A stretch of 64,000 bases of DNA from Andeanibacterium fulvum. GTDB taxonomy: Bacteria > Pseudomonadota > Alphaproteobacteria > Sphingomonadales > Sphingomonadaceae. Of the stretch, positions 7,779-16,711 are shown one piece after another. The translations under genes and the position numbers were made by a program. The DNA is taken from assembly GCF_037154085.1 (NCBI RefSeq), contig NZ_JBANRM010000002.1, positions 1 through 64,000 of the forward strand. Direction: 5' to 3'. Under the pieces are notes generated by a model. That model ran no database searches. It saw only the letters and a program-made list of their open reading frames with translations, and had not been told where the DNA came from. Each line of letters opens with the position of its first letter. Positions within the stretch are counted from its first letter, which is position 1.

Positions 7779-9359
7779 CTAAGGCACCAGCACCGTATCC
7801 AGCGCCTCCGGCAGCATGCCCGGATAATCCAGCGTGTAGTGCAGCCCCCGGCTCTCGTGGCGCTTCAAGGCGCTGCGCACGATCAGGTCGGCGCATTGCA
7901 GCAGGTTGCGCAGCTCGATGAGGTCCGTGGTCACGCGGAAGTGGCCGTAATAATCCTCGATTTCCTCGTAGAGCAGCTTGATGCGGTGCTGCGCGCGTTC
8001 CAGCCTCTTGGTGGTGCGCACGATGCCGACATAGTTCCACATGAACCGCCGGATCTCGGTCCAGTTCTGCTTGATGATCACGGCCTCGTCCGAATCCGTC
8101 ACGCGGCTTTCGTCCCACGGGCGGACCTGGGGCGGGGCGTCGAAACTGTCCCAGCGGGCGAGAATGTCCTTGGCCGCCGCCTCGCCGAACACGAAGCATT
8201 CCAGCAGGCTGTTGGAGGCGAGGCGGTTCGCCCCGTGCAGCCCGCTTTCGCTGCATTCGCCCGCGGCATAGAGGCCGGGCAGGTCCGTGCGGCCCTGAAG
8301 GTCCGTCAGGATGCCGCCGCAGGTATAATGCTGCGCGGGCACCACCGGGATCGGCTCCTTCGTCATGTCGATGCCGAGGCCCAGCAGCTTTTCGTGGATG
8401 TTCGGGAAATGCTCCCGCACGAATTCGGGCGGCTGGTGGCTGATGTCGAGATGGACGTAATCCAGCCCGAAGCGCTTGATCTCGGAATCGATCGCACGGG
8501 CGACCACGTCGCGCGGGGCCAGTTCCAGCCGCTCGGGATCGTAATATTCCATGAAGCGCTTGCCGGTGCGCGGATTGATCAGCCGCCCGCCTTCACCTCG
8601 CACTGCCTCGGTAATGAGGAAGTTCTTGACCTCCAGATTGTAGAGGCAGGTCGGGTGGAACTGCATCATCTCCATGTTGGAGACGCGGGCCCCCGCGCGC
8701 CAGGCCATGGCGATGCCGTCGCCCGTGGCGCCGCGCGGCGCGGTGGAGAACTGATAGACGCGCCCCGCCCCGCCCGAGGCCATGATGGTCGCCCGCGCCG
8801 TGTAGGCTTCCACCCGGTCGGTCTCGGTATTGAGCGCATAGACGCCCCACACCCGGCCCGACCCGGAATAGCGCAGCTCGTTCTTGCCGGTGATCAGTTC
8901 GATACAGCTGCGATTGGGCAGCAGAGTGATGTTGGGATGTTCCTCCGCCGCCTTGAGCAGAGCCATCTGCACGGCCCAGCCGGTGGCATCGGCCACATGC
9001 ACGATCCGGCGATGCGAATGGCCGCCCTCGCGCGTGAGGTGCAGATTGGCCCCTTCGGTGTTGAACGGCACGCCCAGCTCGATCAGCCGGTCGATCGCAT
9101 GAGGCGCGCTTTCGATCACGAATTCCACCGTCTCGCGCCGGTTGAGCCCGGCCCCGGCGATCATCGTGTCGCGGATATGCTCCTCGAACGTGTCCCCGGC
9201 ATCGAGCACGGCAGCGATCCCGCCCTGCGCCCAGGCAGTGGAGCCCGAATTGAGCGCGCCCTTGGCCAGCACCAGCACCTTGCAGCGCTCGGCCAGCGTC
9301 AGCGCCGCGGTAAGCCCCGCCGCGCCGGAGCCGATGATGAGGACATCCGCCTTGCTCAT
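7779..9359 (-). CDS. nadB: L-aspartate oxidase
   Basis: FAD enzyme that oxidises L-aspartate to iminoaspartate, first step of de novo NAD synthesis. 526 residues. N-terminal dinucleotide-binding motif VLIIGSGAAGLTAAL, then NSGSTAWAQGGIAAV, the REGGHSHRRIVH active-site loop, MASGGAGRVY, the capping-domain HYTCGGILTDLQGRT and LYAAGECSESGLHGANRLASNSLLEC, all standard for NadB. NadA and NadC are not in the window. It overlaps the upstream ABC ATPase gene by 4 bases (ATGA), so the two are co-translated. Confidence 0.95.
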   Translation of the reverse strand: MSKADVLIIGSGAAGLTAALTLAERCKVLVLAKGALNSGSTAWAQGGIAAVLDAGDTFEEHIRDTMIAGAGLNRRETVEFVIESAPHAIDRLIELGVPFNTEGANLHLTREGGHSHRRIVHVADATGWAVQMALLKAAEEHPNITLLPNRSCIELITGKNELRYSGSGRVWGVYALNTETDRVEAYTARATIMASGGAGRVYQFSTAPRGATGDGIAMAWRAGARVSNMEMMQFHPTCLYNLEVKNFLITEAVRGEGGRLINPRTGKRFMEYYDPERLELAPRDVVARAIDSEIKRFGLDYVHLDISHQPPEFVREHFPNIHEKLLGLGIDMTKEPIPVVPAQHYTCGGILTDLQGRTDLPGLYAAGECSESGLHGANRLASNSLLECFVFGEAAAKDILARWDSFDAPPQVRPWDESRVTDSDEAVIIKQNWTEIRRFMWNYVGIVRTTKRLERAQHRIKLLYEEIEDYYGHFRVTTDLIELRNLLQCADLIVRSALKRHESRGLHYTLDYPGMLPEALDTVLVP

Positions 9360-10342
9360 GCAGCTTCCCGCGAGCTGGTCAGCTGGACGAACACATCCTC
9401 AAGGTCCGGTTCCTGCGTGGAGACGTCCACGATGACGAAGCCCTGCGCCTGCACCTGGCCGAGCACTTCGCCGGCAGTGACGCGATCCTTGTCATAGGCG
9501 ATCTCGATCTCCCGCTCCCCGGTCTTGCGGCATTTGACGAAGGCCGGGTGGCTGGGCAGATCGCCAATGTCGCGATCCAGCGTGAGCAGCAGGATCTTTT
9601 CCCGCGTCATTTCCACCAGCTCGCGCGTGGGGCGGTTGGCGATCAGCTGGCCGTGATTGATGATCGCGATCCGGTCGCACAGTTCCTCGGCTTCCTCGAG
9701 GTAATGCGTGGTCAGCACCACGGTGACGCCCTGATGGTTCAACTCGCTGACCAGTTCCCACAGCTGGCGGCGCAGTTCCACGTCCACGCCCGCGGTCGGC
9801 TCGTCCAGCACGAGGATCGGCGGGGAATGGACCATGGCCTTGGCGATCAGCAGGCGCCGCTTCATCCCGCCCGAGAGCGAGCGGGAATAGGCATTGCGCT
9901 TGTCCGCCAGATGGACGGCCTTGAGCAATTCTTCCGAACGGCGCAGCGCCTTGGGCACGCCCCACAGCCCGCCCTGATTCTCCAGCACCTCGAACGGAGT
10001 GAAGAAGGGATCGAAGACGATTTCCTGCGGGACGATGCCGATGGAAGCCTTGGCGTTGCGGCTGTCGCGATCGATATCGTGGCCCCAGATCTCCACCGTG
10101 CCGCTGGTCTTCATCACCAGCCCGGCCATGATGTTGATGAGAGTGGATTTGCCCGCGCCATTGGGGCCGAGCAGGCCGAATATCTGGCCCTGCGGCACAT
10201 CGAAGCTGACCCCGCCCAGGGCGAGCTTGCCTTCTGCACCCCGCCCGGCCCCGTTCTGCCCTGCTCTGCCGCCCTTGCCCTTCACCGGGGCATAGCGTTT
10301 GACGAGGTCCCGAATTGCGATTGCAACGCTGCTGTCACTCAT
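9356..10342 (-). CDS. ABC-2 type transporter ATP-binding protein
   Basis: 328 residues from MSDSSVAIAIRDLV; AAGGAG lies just upstream. Walker A GLLGPNGAGKSTLIN, Q-loop VPQEIVFDPFFTPFE, signature LSGGMKRRLLIAKAM, Walker B ILVLDEPTAGVD and switch His in LTTHYLEEAEEL are all present. The C-terminal ~80 residues form the extra domain of YadG/CcmA-type ATPases, which pair with an ABC-2 permease (YadH). A Gly/Lys-rich insert (KGKGGRAGQNGAG) interrupts the N-terminal strand. No permease is encoded on either side: nadB follows directly and a zinc-finger gene diverges upstream. Confidence 0.9.
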   Translation of the reverse strand: MSDSSVAIAIRDLVKRYAPVKGKGGRAGQNGAGRGAEGKLALGGVSFDVPQGQIFGLLGPNGAGKSTLINIMAGLVMKTSGTVEIWGHDIDRDSRNAKASIGIVPQEIVFDPFFTPFEVLENQGGLWGVPKALRRSEELLKAVHLADKRNAYSRSLSGGMKRRLLIAKAMVHSPPILVLDEPTAGVDVELRRQLWELVSELNHQGVTVVLTTHYLEEAEELCDRIAIINHGQLIANRPTRELVEMTREKILLLTLDRDIGDLPSHPAFVKCRKTGEREIEIAYDKDRVTAGEVLGQVQAQGFVIVDVSTQEPDLEDVFVQLTSSREAA

Positions 10343-10443
10343 GGCCTGCTCCTTGGGCCACCCACGCGCGCGCGTAAAGGGCAAGCTGTGACAGATGCGC
10401 TACCGTCTTGCAGATCGTGCGGGCTGGGGTTAGGGGCGAATCC

Positions 10444-10698
10444 ATGCTTCCGCCCCCTGAAACCACTATCGTCGAAACCACCCGCGTGTCGTGTGACGGC
10501 TCGGGCGGGATTCGTGGCGGCGCCAGCTATCGCGCTGCCGCCCTTGGCCATCCGCGCGTGTTCCTTGAAATCGACGAGCATGGCTATGTCGATTGCGGCT
10601 ATTGCGACCACCGCTTCATCCTGAAGGGCGGCCCGGCCGACGGCGCGGACCAGTCGCAACTGCCGGATATCGCTTCGGGCGCGAGCCCGCAGGGCTGA
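10444..10698 (+). CDS. Zinc-finger domain protein (NDUFS6-like CHCC)
   Basis: 84 residues. Cys near residue 17, then GHPRVFLEIDEHGYVDCGYCDHRFIL gives the Cys-His-Cys-Cys zinc site of the zf-CHCC family, related to the complex I subunit NDUFS6. Small alphaproteobacterial members of this type are common; a role in complex I assembly is only an inference. The start ATG has GGGGCG upstream. Followed by the palindrome at 10716-10746. Confidence 0.8.
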   Translation: MLPPPETTIVETTRVSCDGSGGIRGGASYRAAALGHPRVFLEIDEHGYVDCGYCDHRFILKGGPADGADQSQLPDIASGASPQG

Positions 10699-10715
10699 GG
10701 GGAAGTTCCCTTCCC

Positions 10716-10746
10716 CGTTCGTCCTTCGACAGGCTCAGGACGAACG
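10716..10746. repeat. Perfect palindrome with TTCGACAGGCTCA core
   Basis: Arms CGTTCGTCC / GGACGAACG flank TTCGACAGGCTCA. It lies 18 bases after the zinc-finger gene and may also end its transcript, though there is no T-run. Confidence 0.7.
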
Positions 10747-10821
10747 GATTTGGGTGAAAGGGATGTAGGGTAGCGGCAGTTCCGCTTTCCTACATCGCCG
10801 AAATCTGCCTTAAACTCGCGG

Positions 10822-11319
10822 ATGAAGTCCTATCCGCCTCGCCGCCCGGCGCGCCATGCGCGTGTTCCCGCCTTTTCGCCCGTTCCGCTGCGCGCCCGCG
10901 CCGATGGGTGGACACCCCGGCGGCAGGCTGCCTTCCTCGCCCATCTGGCCATCACCCGCTCCGTCCGCGAAGCCGCGCGCCGGGTCGGCATGGCGCGCGA
11001 AACCGCCTATCGCCTGCGGATGAAACCGGGCGCGGAAAGCTTCGCGGCCGCGTGGGACAAGGTGCTCGGACGCGCGCCGGTACAGGGCGAGAGCGGGCAG
11101 AAACGGAAGGTCACACTGCAGGAACGCGGGCAGCGCGCTCTGTTCGGCCTGCTCAAGCCCGTCACTTATGGCGGGCAGCATGTCGGCACCATGCGAAAGG
11201 CGGACAATTCCGCGCTTCTTTCCTATCTCGCCCAGCTTGACCGCGCAGGGCAGCAAAGCGGACCGCCGCCCGGAAGGTCACAGGTTTTCGCCCCGCGTTC
11301 TGTGTCACCTTTGCGCTGA
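10822..11319 (+). CDS. Conserved hypothetical protein with helix-turn-helix-like segment
   Basis: 165 residues, very basic at the N terminus. Residues ~35-75 (RRQAAFLAHLAITRSVREAARRVGMARETAYRLRMKPG) have the shape of a helix-turn-helix: Ala-rich first helix, Gly turn, recognition helix. A second conserved block is RGQRALFGLLKPVTYGGQHVGTMRKADNSALLSYLAQLDR. The pattern resembles an uncharacterised sphingomonad family and looks like a phage-terminase-small-subunit-like or regulator HTH. It directly precedes tldD with its own promoter region between. Confidence 0.65.
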   Translation: MKSYPPRRPARHARVPAFSPVPLRARADGWTPRRQAAFLAHLAITRSVREAARRVGMARETAYRLRMKPGAESFAAAWDKVLGRAPVQGESGQKRKVTLQERGQRALFGLLKPVTYGGQHVGTMRKADNSALLSYLAQLDRAGQQSGPPPGRSQVFAPRSVSPLR

Positions 11320-11376
11320 GCCGAGAATATGCAGCAGAGGCCCGAACCCGCCCTTTCGCCCGCCGCCGGGCGGGCT

Positions 11377-11382
11377 TATATC
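11377..11382 (+). promoter_or_regulatory. -10 box predicting a leaderless tldD mRNA
   Basis: TATATC is followed by exactly 6 bases and then the tldD ATG, so the predicted transcription start is the A of the start codon. No Shine-Dalgarno is present. The -35 region (TTTCGC, 17-bp spacer) is weak. Confidence 0.45.
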
Positions 11383-11388
11383 CCCGGC

Positions 11389-12813
11389 ATGACTTTCACC
11401 GATCCGCGCGGCCATCTCTATGCAGACGGCAAGCTTTCGCCCGAAGAAGCCCAGGCCCTCGCCCGCAAGACGCTGGCGCAATGCGACGATGGGGAACTGT
11501 TCCTCCAGTTCGTGGCATCGGAGAGCTTCGCCTTTGACGACGGCCGGCTGAAGACCGCCGATTATTCGCGCGATTCGGGCTTCGGCTTGCGCGGTGTTTC
11601 GGGCGAGATGACCGGCTTTGCCCATGCCAATGACATTTCCGCCGCTGCCATCGCGCGGGCGGGCGAGACGCTGAAGCTGCTCGATCCGGCCACCGGCAGC
11701 CCCGCCGCGCCGCCGCGCCTCAACAATCGGCATCTCTATACCGATGTCAGCCCGCTCGATCTGGTGCCCTTTGCCGAAAAGGTGGCCCTGCTGGAAAAGA
11801 TCGACGCCGCCGCCCGCGCCCGCGATCCGCGCGTGGCGCAGGTCACCGCCAGCCTCTCGGGCAGCTGGTCGGTGGTAGAGATCGTGCGCGCCGACGGCTT
11901 CGTCGCCACCGATGTGCGCCCGCTGGTGCGGCTCAACGTCTCCATCGTGGCGGAAGCGAACGGCAGGCGCGAAACCGGCAGCTACGGCATCGGCGGGCGG
12001 CATTTGTATGACCGGCTGTTCGTGGAAAGCGCCTGGAACGAGGCGATCGACCATGCGCTGGGTCAGGCTCTGGTGAACCTCGACAGCGTCGCGGCGCCTG
12101 CTGGCGAAATGACCGTGCTGCTCGGCCCCGGCTGGCCCGGCGTGCTGCTGCACGAGGCTATCGGCCATGGGCTGGAAGGCGATTTCAACCGCAAGGGCAC
12201 CAGCGCCTTCACTGGCCGGATCGGCGAGCGTGTGGCCGCACCGGGCGTGACCGTGGTGGACGATGGCTCGATCCATGATCGGCGCGGTTCGCTCTCCATC
12301 GACGATGAGGGCACCCCCACCGGCGAGACGGTGCTGATCGAGGACGGCATCCTCAAAGGCTATATGCAGGACCGGCTCAACGCCCGGCTGATGGGCATGG
12401 AGCCCACCGGCAATGGCCGCCGCGAAAGCTATCAGCACGCGCCCCTGCCGCGCATGACCAATACTTTCATGAAGGCCGGCAACGACAATCCGGAAGAACT
12501 GCTCTCCCGCATGAAGAGCGGCATCTTCGCCAAGAGCTTCGGCGGCGGGCAGGTGGACATCGTTTCGGGCAAATTCGTGTTCAGCTGCACCGAGGCCTAT
12601 CTGGTGGAGAACGGCAAGCTCGGCGCGCCGATCAAGGGCGCCACGCTGATCGGCGACGGGCCGACCGTGCTGACCCGCGTGACCGGCATCGGTAACGATC
12701 TGGAACTCGATCCCGGCATCGGCATGTGCGGCAAGGGCGGACAGGGCGTGCCTGCGGGCGTGGGCCAGCCGACCCTGCTGATCGACCGGCTGACGGTGGG
12801 CGGCACGGCCTGA
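11389..12813 (+). CDS. tldD: TldD metalloprotease subunit
   Basis: 474 residues; one half of the TldD-TldE (PmbA) zinc protease that degrades unfolded peptides and matures some modified peptides. The catalytic HExxxH-type motif is seen as LLHEAIGHGLEGDF near residue 254, with downstream Cys ligand region FSCTEAYLVENGK and the conserved end GIGMCGKGGQGVPAGVGQP. The start at MTFTDPRGHLY is chosen because a -10 box sits 6 bases before it. The partner tldE is not in the window, which is usual since the two are often unlinked. Confidence 0.93.
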   Translation: MTFTDPRGHLYADGKLSPEEAQALARKTLAQCDDGELFLQFVASESFAFDDGRLKTADYSRDSGFGLRGVSGEMTGFAHANDISAAAIARAGETLKLLDPATGSPAAPPRLNNRHLYTDVSPLDLVPFAEKVALLEKIDAAARARDPRVAQVTASLSGSWSVVEIVRADGFVATDVRPLVRLNVSIVAEANGRRETGSYGIGGRHLYDRLFVESAWNEAIDHALGQALVNLDSVAAPAGEMTVLLGPGWPGVLLHEAIGHGLEGDFNRKGTSAFTGRIGERVAAPGVTVVDDGSIHDRRGSLSIDDEGTPTGETVLIEDGILKGYMQDRLNARLMGMEPTGNGRRESYQHAPLPRMTNTFMKAGNDNPEELLSRMKSGIFAKSFGGGQVDIVSGKFVFSCTEAYLVENGKLGAPIKGATLIGDGPTVLTRVTGIGNDLELDPGIGMCGKGGQGVPAGVGQPTLLIDRLTVGGTA

Positions 12814-12836
12814 ACGACCGTCAAGGGGGCAATCGG

Positions 12837-13358
12837 ATGAAGATTTTCGCGAAGGGCGCCTGCCTGCTCATCGCCGCGCTGGCCCTGCCCGCGCCCGGCC
12901 TTGCAGAAGACAGGGGTGTGGAAGACAGGGACATCGCCGCCTTCCTTGCCGGCCGCTGGGGCGATGCCGGATCGGACTGGCAGGACCTGCCCGAGGATTT
13001 CATCTACGCTCCCTGCCGCAGCGGCCACCCCCGCGCGGATTCCGCCTATGTCTTTTCCGGCGACCTTGCCCATCTGGAAGTGCAATCCAACGGATCGCAG
13101 GATGCCGAGACGCGCCGGGAACCGGTGATCTCCTCCGTCTCGCTCGGCGCGCCGGTCGATCCCGCTACGGTTCCGGGCTTCGAGGATGCATCCTATGTCG
13201 TGCCGATCCTGTTCGAACGGCGCGGGCTGTTCGCGGAGAAGGAATTCTTCGGCGGCATGATCGCCATCATGGGGGAAGACAGGATTGCCCTGATCCGCGC
13301 AGCGGACACTTCCGAAACAGGCGACATTTCCTATCTGCTCCGCTGTAATGGCCGCTAG
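12837..13358 (+). CDS. Secreted hypothetical protein
   Basis: 173 residues starting MKIFAKGACLLIAALALPAPGLAED, a clear signal peptide with cleavage after GLA. AAGGGGG lies upstream of the ATG, 23 bases after tldD, so it is probably co-transcribed. The mature part holds two cysteines (APCRSGH and LLRCNGR) that could form a disulfide across the domain. No family recognised; periplasmic location predicted. Confidence 0.7.
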   Translation: MKIFAKGACLLIAALALPAPGLAEDRGVEDRDIAAFLAGRWGDAGSDWQDLPEDFIYAPCRSGHPRADSAYVFSGDLAHLEVQSNGSQDAETRREPVISSVSLGAPVDPATVPGFEDASYVVPILFERRGLFAEKEFFGGMIAIMGEDRIALIRAADTSETGDISYLLRCNGR

Positions 13359-13373
13359 AAACGCTATATGATT

Positions 13374-13392
13374 ACTGGGGTTTTGGCCCAGT
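13374..13392 (+). terminator. Weak terminator-like hairpin
   Basis: ACTGGG / CCCAGT with loop GTTTTGG after the gene ending at 13358; short stem and no T-run. Confidence 0.3.
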
Positions 13393-13476
13393 GAGTCCGT
13401 CTTTCGGGCAGGAACCCGCTGTCAGGATGCATTAAGCCTGCCGGTGATAAGGTCCCGCCATCTTACGGAGACTTAT

Positions 13477-13881
13477 ATGCGCAAGATCATGACTGCTCTC
13501 GCCATCTCTGCCCTCGCCCTTACCGGCGGTGTCGCCAGCGCCAAGCAGACTGCTGCGGAAAAGGGCGAAGCCCAGCTGCAGAAGCTGATCGAAGGCCGTA
13601 CTGCCGGCGAGCCGAAGAGCTGCATCAACACCATGCGCCGCGACGGCATGCGGATCATCGACCGCACCGCCATCGTCTATGAAGCGGGCGACACGGTGTG
13701 GGTCGCACGCCCGACCGATCCGAAGCAGCTGCGCCGTACCGACATTCTGGTGATCGACCGGGTGAACGGCAGCCAGCTGTGCACGAACGATACGATGTAC
13801 ACGATGGACCAGACCTCCGGCATGTATAGCGGGGCCGTGTTCCTCAAGGACTTCGTGCCCTACACCAAGCCGAAGAACTGA
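13477..13881 (+). CDS. Secreted hypothetical protein
   Basis: 134 residues, signal peptide MRKIMTALAISALALTGGVASA, GGAG at good distance before the ATG. The mature part starts with a charged helix (QTAAEKGEAQLQKLIEGRTAGEP) followed by CINTMRRDGMRIIDRTAIVYEAGDTVWVARP and LCTNDTMYTMDQTSGMYSGAVFLKDFVPY; two cysteines may pair. The pattern is familiar from sphingomonads without known function. The next gene starts 8 bases after its stop. Confidence 0.75.
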   Translation: MRKIMTALAISALALTGGVASAKQTAAEKGEAQLQKLIEGRTAGEPKSCINTMRRDGMRIIDRTAIVYEAGDTVWVARPTDPKQLRRTDILVIDRVNGSQLCTNDTMYTMDQTSGMYSGAVFLKDFVPYTKPKN

Positions 13882-13888
13882 TCCGCGC

Positions 13889-14443
13889 ATGGCCGCCGCC
13901 CCGCGCCGCTGGGCGGCGGAATTGCTGCATTTCTGGTTCCACACTCTCGGCCCGCGCGACTGGTTCGGCGGCGGGCCCGAGGTGGACGAACAGCTGCGCA
14001 GGCGCTTCGAACCCGAACTGCTGGCGCTCTTCACTCAGAGCGCCGACCGTTTCCTGACCGATCCGCTCACTGCCCGCGCGGCCGTGCTGCTGTTCGACCA
14101 GCTGCCGCGCAATCTCTATCGCGGAACCGCCGAAGCCTTCGCCTTCGATCCTCTGGCGCGCGGCATCGCCAAGGAAGCCATCGCGCGCGGGTGGGACAGG
14201 GGCCTGACCCGGCCGGAACGCCAGTTCCTCGGCCTGCCGCTGATGCATAGCGAGCACAAGGCGGACCAGTTCGCCTCGCTCGCCTATTACACTGCGCTGG
14301 ACAATGCCTTCATCCTCGCCTTCGCCCGCGCCCATTACCGCATGGTCGCCCGCTTCGGCCGCTTCCCGCATCGCAACGAGGTGCTGGGCCGGAAGAGCAC
14401 CCCGGCAGAAATCGCGGCGATTGCGGCGGGCAATCATTGGTGA
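13889..14443 (+). CDS. DUF924 family protein
   Basis: 184 residues, all-helical family related to tetratricopeptide-like folds. Diagnostic blocks: LLHFWFHTLGPRDWFGG, AAVLLFDQLPRNLYRGTAEAFAFDPLA, LPLMHSEHKADQF and FGRFPHRNEVLGR with the final conserved aromatic. Predicted cytosolic, function unknown. Closely behind the secreted-protein gene (7 intervening bases), so probably co-transcribed. Confidence 0.9.
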   Translation: MAAAPRRWAAELLHFWFHTLGPRDWFGGGPEVDEQLRRRFEPELLALFTQSADRFLTDPLTARAAVLLFDQLPRNLYRGTAEAFAFDPLARGIAKEAIARGWDRGLTRPERQFLGLPLMHSEHKADQFASLAYYTALDNAFILAFARAHYRMVARFGRFPHRNEVLGRKSTPAEIAAIAAGNHW

Positions 14444-14560
14444 ACCTCCTGAATCCGCGCTTGTGACACCAAGGTGTCACAGAGCCGGGCCAAGGCGAGC
14501 GCAGGTTTCCATCCCGAGGGGCGGAGATTTTCCAAGGCAATCAGGCGCTCGAGGCTCCCC

Positions 14561-16000
14561 ATGAAATATCCCGTTTTCGCGATCGCGCTGCTGTTCGGCG
14601 CGGCCATGCCGCAGGCTCTGTTCGCCCAGAGCGCACCGCAGGACCTTTCCGCCATGCCGCGCGCTGCCTCGGCCGATCCCAGCCTTCCCGATGGCGCCCG
14701 CAGGATCGAGGGCGATCTGAGCGCCGCCTATGCCGCGATGGCTTCCGCCGACGCGCAAAAGCCGGTGCGCAATGTGATCCTGCTGATCGGCGACGGGATG
14801 GGCGATTCCGAAATCACCATCGCCCGCAATTATGCCGAAGGGGCGGGCGGCTATTTCAAGGGCCTGGATGCCCTGCCGGTGAGCGGGCAATACACGCATT
14901 ACTCGCTCGACAAGACAACCGGTAAACCGAACTACGTCACCGATTCCGCAGCCTCCGCCACGGCCTTCTCCAGCGGGGTGAAGAGCTATAACGGCGCCAT
15001 CGGCGTCGACATTCGCGGGCAGGCCCATCCCAGCCTGCTGACCCTGGCGCGCGCCGCCGGGCTGGCCACGGGCGACGTTTCCACTGCCGAAATCCAGGAC
15101 GCCACTCCCGCCGCGCAGATTGCCCATGTGGCCGATCGCGACTGCAAGGGGCCCAAGGAAACGCTGGCGACCTGCCCCGCCGATGCGCTGGAAAATGGCG
15201 GACGCGGCTCCATTGCCGAACAATTGCTGGATACCCGCCCCGACGTGGCACTGGGCGGCGGCGCCAAATATTTCCGCCAGCCGGCCAATGCGGGCAAGTG
15301 GAAGGGCAAGAGCCTGCTGGATCAGGCAGCGGAGCGCGGCTTCACGCTCGTGACCGATGCGGCGCAGCTTGCAGCCGTTACTTCCGCCGATCAGAAGAAG
15401 CCGCTGCTCGGCCTCTTCGCGGAAGGCAATATGCCGGTGCGCTGGAAGGGCCCGCGTGCCAGCTATCACGGCAATATCGATCTGCCGCCGGTGACCTGCG
15501 AGGCAAATGCGGACCGCCCGGCCAGCCAGCCCACGCTTGCCGCCATGACGCGCAAGGCCATCGACCTGCTCTCGCCGGCCCCCAAGGGCTTCTTCCTGCA
15601 GGTGGAAGGCGCCTCGATCGACAAGGAATCGCACGGTGCCAATCCCTGCGGCCAGATCGGTGAGACTGTCGACCTCGACGAAGCAGTGCAGGTGGCGCTG
15701 GAATTCGCCCGCAAGGACGGCAACACGCTGGTGATCGTCACGGCCGACCATGCCCATTCCGGCCAGATCATCTATGCCGACGAAAAGGCCCCCGGCCTGA
15801 CTCAGGCACTGATGACGAAGGACGGCGCAGTGATGACAGTAAGCTACGGCAATAGCGAGGACGGCTCGATGGGCCACACCGGCACGCAATTGCGCGTCGC
15901 CGCCTATGGCCCGCGTTCCTTCAACGTCACGGGCCTGCTCGACCAGACCGACATCTTCTACATCATGCGCGACGCGCTGGGGCTGACCTCGGCGAAGTGA
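14561..16000 (+). CDS. phoA: Alkaline phosphatase, PhoA family, exported
   Basis: 479 residues with signal peptide MKYPVFAIALLFGAAMPQALFAQ. The nucleophile Ser129 lies in VTDSAASATAFSSG, metal-binding Asp in LLIGDGMGDSE, and the other zinc/magnesium ligands in QVEGASIDKESHG, VTADHAHSGQ and SMGHTGTQLRV. Two Cys pairs in the insert regions (DRDCKGPKETLATCPAD) suggest periplasmic disulfides. It would release phosphate from organic esters in the periplasm. No PHO box was recognised upstream; the gene converges on the AlkD-like gene with 21 bases between. Confidence 0.93.
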   Translation: MKYPVFAIALLFGAAMPQALFAQSAPQDLSAMPRAASADPSLPDGARRIEGDLSAAYAAMASADAQKPVRNVILLIGDGMGDSEITIARNYAEGAGGYFKGLDALPVSGQYTHYSLDKTTGKPNYVTDSAASATAFSSGVKSYNGAIGVDIRGQAHPSLLTLARAAGLATGDVSTAEIQDATPAAQIAHVADRDCKGPKETLATCPADALENGGRGSIAEQLLDTRPDVALGGGAKYFRQPANAGKWKGKSLLDQAAERGFTLVTDAAQLAAVTSADQKKPLLGLFAEGNMPVRWKGPRASYHGNIDLPPVTCEANADRPASQPTLAAMTRKAIDLLSPAPKGFFLQVEGASIDKESHGANPCGQIGETVDLDEAVQVALEFARKDGNTLVIVTADHAHSGQIIYADEKAPGLTQALMTKDGAVMTVSYGNSEDGSMGHTGTQLRVAAYGPRSFNVTGLLDQTDIFYIMRDALGLTSAK

Positions 16001-16021
16001 TCGCTCGAAAGCGGGGGCGGC

Positions 16022-16711
16022 TCAGGCAATATGCTTGAGCGCCTCCCGCCTGGAGAGCGGGCTCAGCTCGCTCTCATGCGCGGCGACATAGCGGGCCACT
16101 TCGGCCGGGTCGGTGCGGGCATATTGCCGCAGCGCCCAGCCGATGGCCTTGCGCAGGAAGAACTCCTTGGAGCGGATCGACGGGGCAATGGCCGCGTAAA
16201 GCAGCTTGAGATCCGTCTCGCGCTTGGCGAGCAGCTGGCAAAGGATCGCGCTACGCCGCTTCCACATATCCTCGCCCTGCGCCCAGTCGAGCATCATGCG
16301 CTTCATCGCCGCGGGCTCTGCCTTGAGGATGGCGAACAGGTGCTGGCTGGCGATCCAGTCGACATAATCCCACCAGGCACCGGTAAGGATCAGTTCCTCA
16401 TACATCGCCAGCGCATCCATGCGCTGGAACGAACGGGCCGAACGGATGCTCGCCAGTTCGATGGCGCAATAGCGCTCTTCCCGGAACTCCGCCCCGCGCC
16501 AGATCGCCAGCACCTCGGCCTGCCATTCGGCGGCTGAGGCGAATTCCAGCCCTTTGAACAGATCGCGGCACAGCACCCGCCGCGCAGGCGTGCTGACGCC
16601 AAGATAGGGCATGGCGCTTTTCATATAGGCCTGCATTCCCGGTGCCCGGGCGGGATCGGCCACGCCTTCCAGTGCGGAGCGTATCCGCCGGGCGAGCGCG
16701 CTGGAGGTCAA
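16022..16711 (-). CDS. DNA alkylation repair protein, AlkD-like
   Basis: 229 residues of HEAT-like helical repeats matching the AlkC/AlkD glycosylase family. YMKSAMPYLGVSTPARR starts the fold; ELILTGAWWDYVDWIASQHL carries the paired Trp and Asp expected at the DNA-facing surface (Trp109/Asp113/Arg148 logic in Bacillus AlkD); MWKRRSAILCQL and FLRKAIGWALRQYARTDPAEV give the conserved Arg segments. It would excise alkylated bases such as 3- and 7-methylpurines. Overlaps the upstream GNAT gene by 4 bases in the guaA operon. Confidence 0.88.
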   Translation of the reverse strand: MTSSALARRIRSALEGVADPARAPGMQAYMKSAMPYLGVSTPARRVLCRDLFKGLEFASAAEWQAEVLAIWRGAEFREERYCAIELASIRSARSFQRMDALAMYEELILTGAWWDYVDWIASQHLFAILKAEPAAMKRMMLDWAQGEDMWKRRSAILCQLLAKRETDLKLLYAAIAPSIRSKEFFLRKAIGWALRQYARTDPAEVARYVAAHESELSPLSRREALKHIA

